Of a stretch of 64,000 bases of DNA, positions 62,025-64,000 are shown in pieces. Below the pieces are notes generated by a model. That model worked only from the letters and a program-made list of their open reading frames with translations. It did not search any database and was not told the DNA's origin. Source of the stretch: Sipunculus nudus (taxonomy: Eukaryota; Annelida; Sipuncula; Golfingiida; Sipunculidae); NCBI GenBank assembly GCA_026874595.1, contig CM049312.1:75501429-75565428 (forward strand), read 5' to 3'. The position numbers and the translations under genes were made by a program. The first letter of the stretch is position 1. The number at the start of each line of letters is the position of its first letter.

Positions 62025-62430
62025 TTGTAAAATTCTCAACTCAACGACTTTTATTGTGCGTAGCCTTAGTTTTGGACCCTATCACATGGTCATCATCAGC
62101 ATACTGGTGTGTTTAACAAGAAAGCAGGTGTTGTCACATGACCATAGGGATCTTAAACTCCAACTGTTAAAACCCTTACTTCCAACCCAGCAGATGTCAG
62201 CAGAAAAGTAAAGAATACACTCAACATCAAACGCCACTGACCTGCCCTAAACCGTGACCTGGGCCCTGGAACTTCCCCAGATTTACAACCACTTGTCACA
62301 TGATCCCTGTGGTCATGTGACAACACCTGAGTTGTCATCAAGCACACCAGTCTGATGAAGATGACAGTGTGATACAGTCCAAAGCTACAACCATGACCAG
62401 TGTGAGCCTCCGAGTTAAGAATTTTACTAC
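62025..62430. mobile_element. Fold-back (long inverted repeat) element
   Basis: Two arms of about 130 bases in opposite orientation with a loop of about 150 bases. The innermost arm pair is nearly perfect: 62125-62152 against 62302-62329, including 19 identical bases (CAGGTGTTGTCACATGACC and its complement). The outer arms (about 62025-62114 and 62342-62430) match imperfectly and end in a shared AATTTTAC-type sequence. No coding capacity. It looks like a fold-back/MITE-type insertion in the MORC2 intron. Confidence 0.65.
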
Positions 62431-62439
62431 CTTTAAGAG

Positions 62440-63440
62440 CAGTATTAACAGATGCAAATTCAGCTGTAATGGGGAGTCAAAGATTGATGCTGAAAATCAA
62501 CTCTTTTCCCCCCTGGTTTAATACAGTTTACTTCAGGACATTTTTAATTTATTTTGCTCACCAAGAAACCATCAGAAATTGCACACTGAAACCCATTTTT
62601 TATATCCCATATTTTATAACCCTTATCTGTTTTGATAGACACATGGTTTACATTTCACTGAATTGGGGGAACTGAATCTCTGTATCCAGGTTTATATCAC
62701 TACGTATGCACACAGAAATGAGGTGATTATTACAGAAAAATAGATTTCCATCATAAAGATTTATAAATCTGCTTTGGGATGGGTCAGAAAAAAAGAGTCA
62801 AAGTTTTTGAATATTTCATAGGTTAATACTGATAATTCTGACTACCCCTAATTGCTATGTTAAGATACATCAAGCCTAAAATGCTTTAATGTTGTAAAGA
62901 TTTCAATCAGACTGGCTTTTCAGCATATTCAAAGAGTTCTAACAAATTTTGTATTTCATTTATTAAATATTTTCAAGGTACATCAATGAAAAAGATTAAG
63001 ATTTAGATGGCTTTTTGCAAAGGCCTCCTTTACCCGTTCAACATTTTTTTTAAATTTATGAACCCTTTTACAATTACACAGCATGTTTTGTGCATAATAT
63101 TACTCCTGATACTTAGCAATCTTCCTAGCCCAAGCTTTAATTATCCAATAAATCCAGTGAACAATATTAAAGGCAACTTAAAATACAATCAAGTTTTACT
63201 TCTCAAACAGCTGAAGTTCAACAAGGAAAATCATAGAAAATTTATGAATATCAGCACAAAGTACAAGCATTAACTGTCAAACTTCTACAGAACAGGGTTT
63301 CACTGCAGTTCATCCATTTTTGTGCATCATTACAGACATAACTGGTCCTGCTTTTCTTATTTTATCCTGGATTTCTTATCTTATGAAGCAGACTTATAGG
63401 GACTGTACTTGGTTTGCTTTCTTTCACAATTAGCTGTAGA
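62440..63440. other. Probable MORC2 intron, no exon found
   Basis: On the minus strand, candidate donors (for example near 63010) have stop codons in the preceding frames, so no exon is called between the AT-hook array and 61947. Confidence 0.45.
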
Positions 63441-64000
63441 CTTTGAACATTGTGCCAGTCAGATTTTGGTCTTTTTGGGAATGTGGCGTTGCAGGTGTTT
63501 TTTTATATTAACCTGTTGACCTACCAGCTCTGGACGTCTGCCTTGTGGTCTTTTTTTGAGACTACCCTGTTCTTAAATTTTTATACTATCCTGTTTACCT
63601 GGCTGTTTTCCAGGTCTACCCTTCCGTGTTTTTGTGGACTGTACTTAGCAAGTGTTTTGCTATATTTACCTGTTAAGCTACCAGCTCTGGACGTCTGCCT
63701 TGTGGTCTTTTGGTGGACTTTACTTTGTGTGTCTTTTGTTACATTTAACTGTTGACTTACCTGATCTGAATGCCTGCCTCACAGTATTTTCAAGGAGTTA
63801 ACTTTGTGCGTCTATTGTTACATTAGCTGTAGACTTACCTGCTTTGGAGGCCTGCCTTGCGGTCTTTTCAGGGAATGTGCTTTGTGTCTATTGTTACATG
63901 TAGCTCTAGACTTACCTGCTTAGGAGGCCTGCCTCGAGGTGTTTTCAGGGACTGTTCTTCGTTACATGTAGCTGTAGACCTACCTGCTTTGGAGGCCTGC
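63441..64000 (-). repeat. ~77-bp tandem array; minus-strand units carry an AT-hook-like peptide and a splice donor
   Basis: At least seven units run off the window end. The minus-strand donor junctions lie at 63525, 63599, 63682, 63761, 63839, 63916 and 63984, spaced 68-83 bases. In each unit a short open stretch starting TCC/TCT is followed by GT. Unit 63916-63951 reads SLKTPRGRPPKQ and unit 63839-63874 reads SLKRPQGRPPKQ. Units ending at 63682 and 63525 read (S)xK[RK]RPQGRRPEL-like peptides. The unit ending at 63599 has KGRPGKQ, and the unit ending at 63761 has an in-frame stop. P-R-G-R-P is the AT-hook core, which binds the minor groove of AT-rich DNA. The array is on the MORC2 strand, and its end phase (0) fits the first certain MORC2 exon. 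Whether any unit is really spliced in is unknown: the spacers, about 40 bases, are too short to act as normal introns between neighbouring units. Confidence 0.7.
63916..63951 (-). CDS. Candidate MORC2 AT-hook micro-exon (best unit of the array)
   Basis: 36 nt from an AACAG acceptor to a consensus donor GTAAGT. Encodes SLKTPRGRPPKQ, phase 0 at both ends, so it could join directly to PVKVEEEEE of the next certain exon. An AT-hook followed by an acidic linker is a plausible chromatin-protein layout. Alternatively the acceptor lies five bases further upstream (AAG). Other units of the array are the competing candidates. No transcript evidence. Confidence 0.4.

Noticed and set aside
62342-62390. 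Hammerhead ribozyme (CTGATGA at 62352 in the fold-back arm)
   Set aside because: The CTGATGA box is present but the required GAAA box is replaced by CCAAAG and no three-stem fold could be drawn.
63450-63755. 101-codon plus-strand frame rich in Phe, Leu and Trp as a membrane protein
   Set aside because: It is the antisense of the tandem AT-hook/donor array; its hydrophobic look comes from the T-rich complement of the repeat.
1-64000. CRISPR arrays, operons or bacterial-style systems
   Set aside because: No short palindromic repeats with equal unique spacers; spliced gene, microsatellites and SINE-like copies show a eukaryotic genome.

Overview
This looks like eukaryotic nuclear DNA, most likely from a mollusc and probably a bivalve. 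The base composition is strongly AT-rich. There are many long (TA)n, poly-C/poly-G and GGAC-type simple repeats, tRNA-derived SINE-like copies and hAT-like non-autonomous elements. There are also tandem repeats of a kind common in bivalve genomes (TGACCTTGA/TCAAGGTCA and GGTGGCGCCACC motifs, ending in GGACGGACGGAC). The taxon is inferred from repeat style and the lophotrochozoan-like gene. It was not tested by any search.

Only one protein-coding gene is recognisable: the 3' part of a MORC2-type gene (MORC-family GHKL ATPase, chromatin silencing) on the minus strand. I can place eight exons between 61947 and 34900. They join with consistent phase at GT-AG borders to 747 nt (248 codons plus stop). 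Together they give an acidic linker, a chromo-like (tudor-related) domain, a low-complexity linker, the conserved CLRYFLPP block, a coiled coil and an acidic C-terminal tail. The ATPase and CW parts must lie beyond base 64000. Upstream of the first certain exon, 63441-64000 is a roughly 77-bp tandem array. Its minus-strand units carry an AT-hook-like peptide (core PRGRPPKQ in the best copy) directly followed by a splice donor. These are candidate repeated micro-exons of the same gene and the most interesting item here.

Layout: 1-33 kb contains no gene I can recognise. It holds TA arrays, a palindrome with a tRNA T-arm (3.7 kb), a broken LINE reverse transcriptase (11.8-12.1 kb), tandem receptor-half-site repeats (12.1-13.7 kb) and many diverged GCGCCACC repeats (18-22.5 kb). 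A striking three-level nest occupies 24.4-31.3 kb: a 30-bp minisatellite split by a 2.6-kb element, itself split by a second copy of that element. 33-34.9 kb is downstream of the MORC2 stop.

36-48.9 kb is a large MORC2 intron carrying a hAT-like element with a perfect 8-bp target duplication (41043-44348), into which a third copy of the 2.6-kb element has inserted. 50.2-59.2 kb is another large intron with a 302-bp tandem repeat, a TIR element and SINE-like copies. 59.2-62 kb holds the exons of the chromo-like domain and the acidic linker. 62.0-62.4 kb is a fold-back element.
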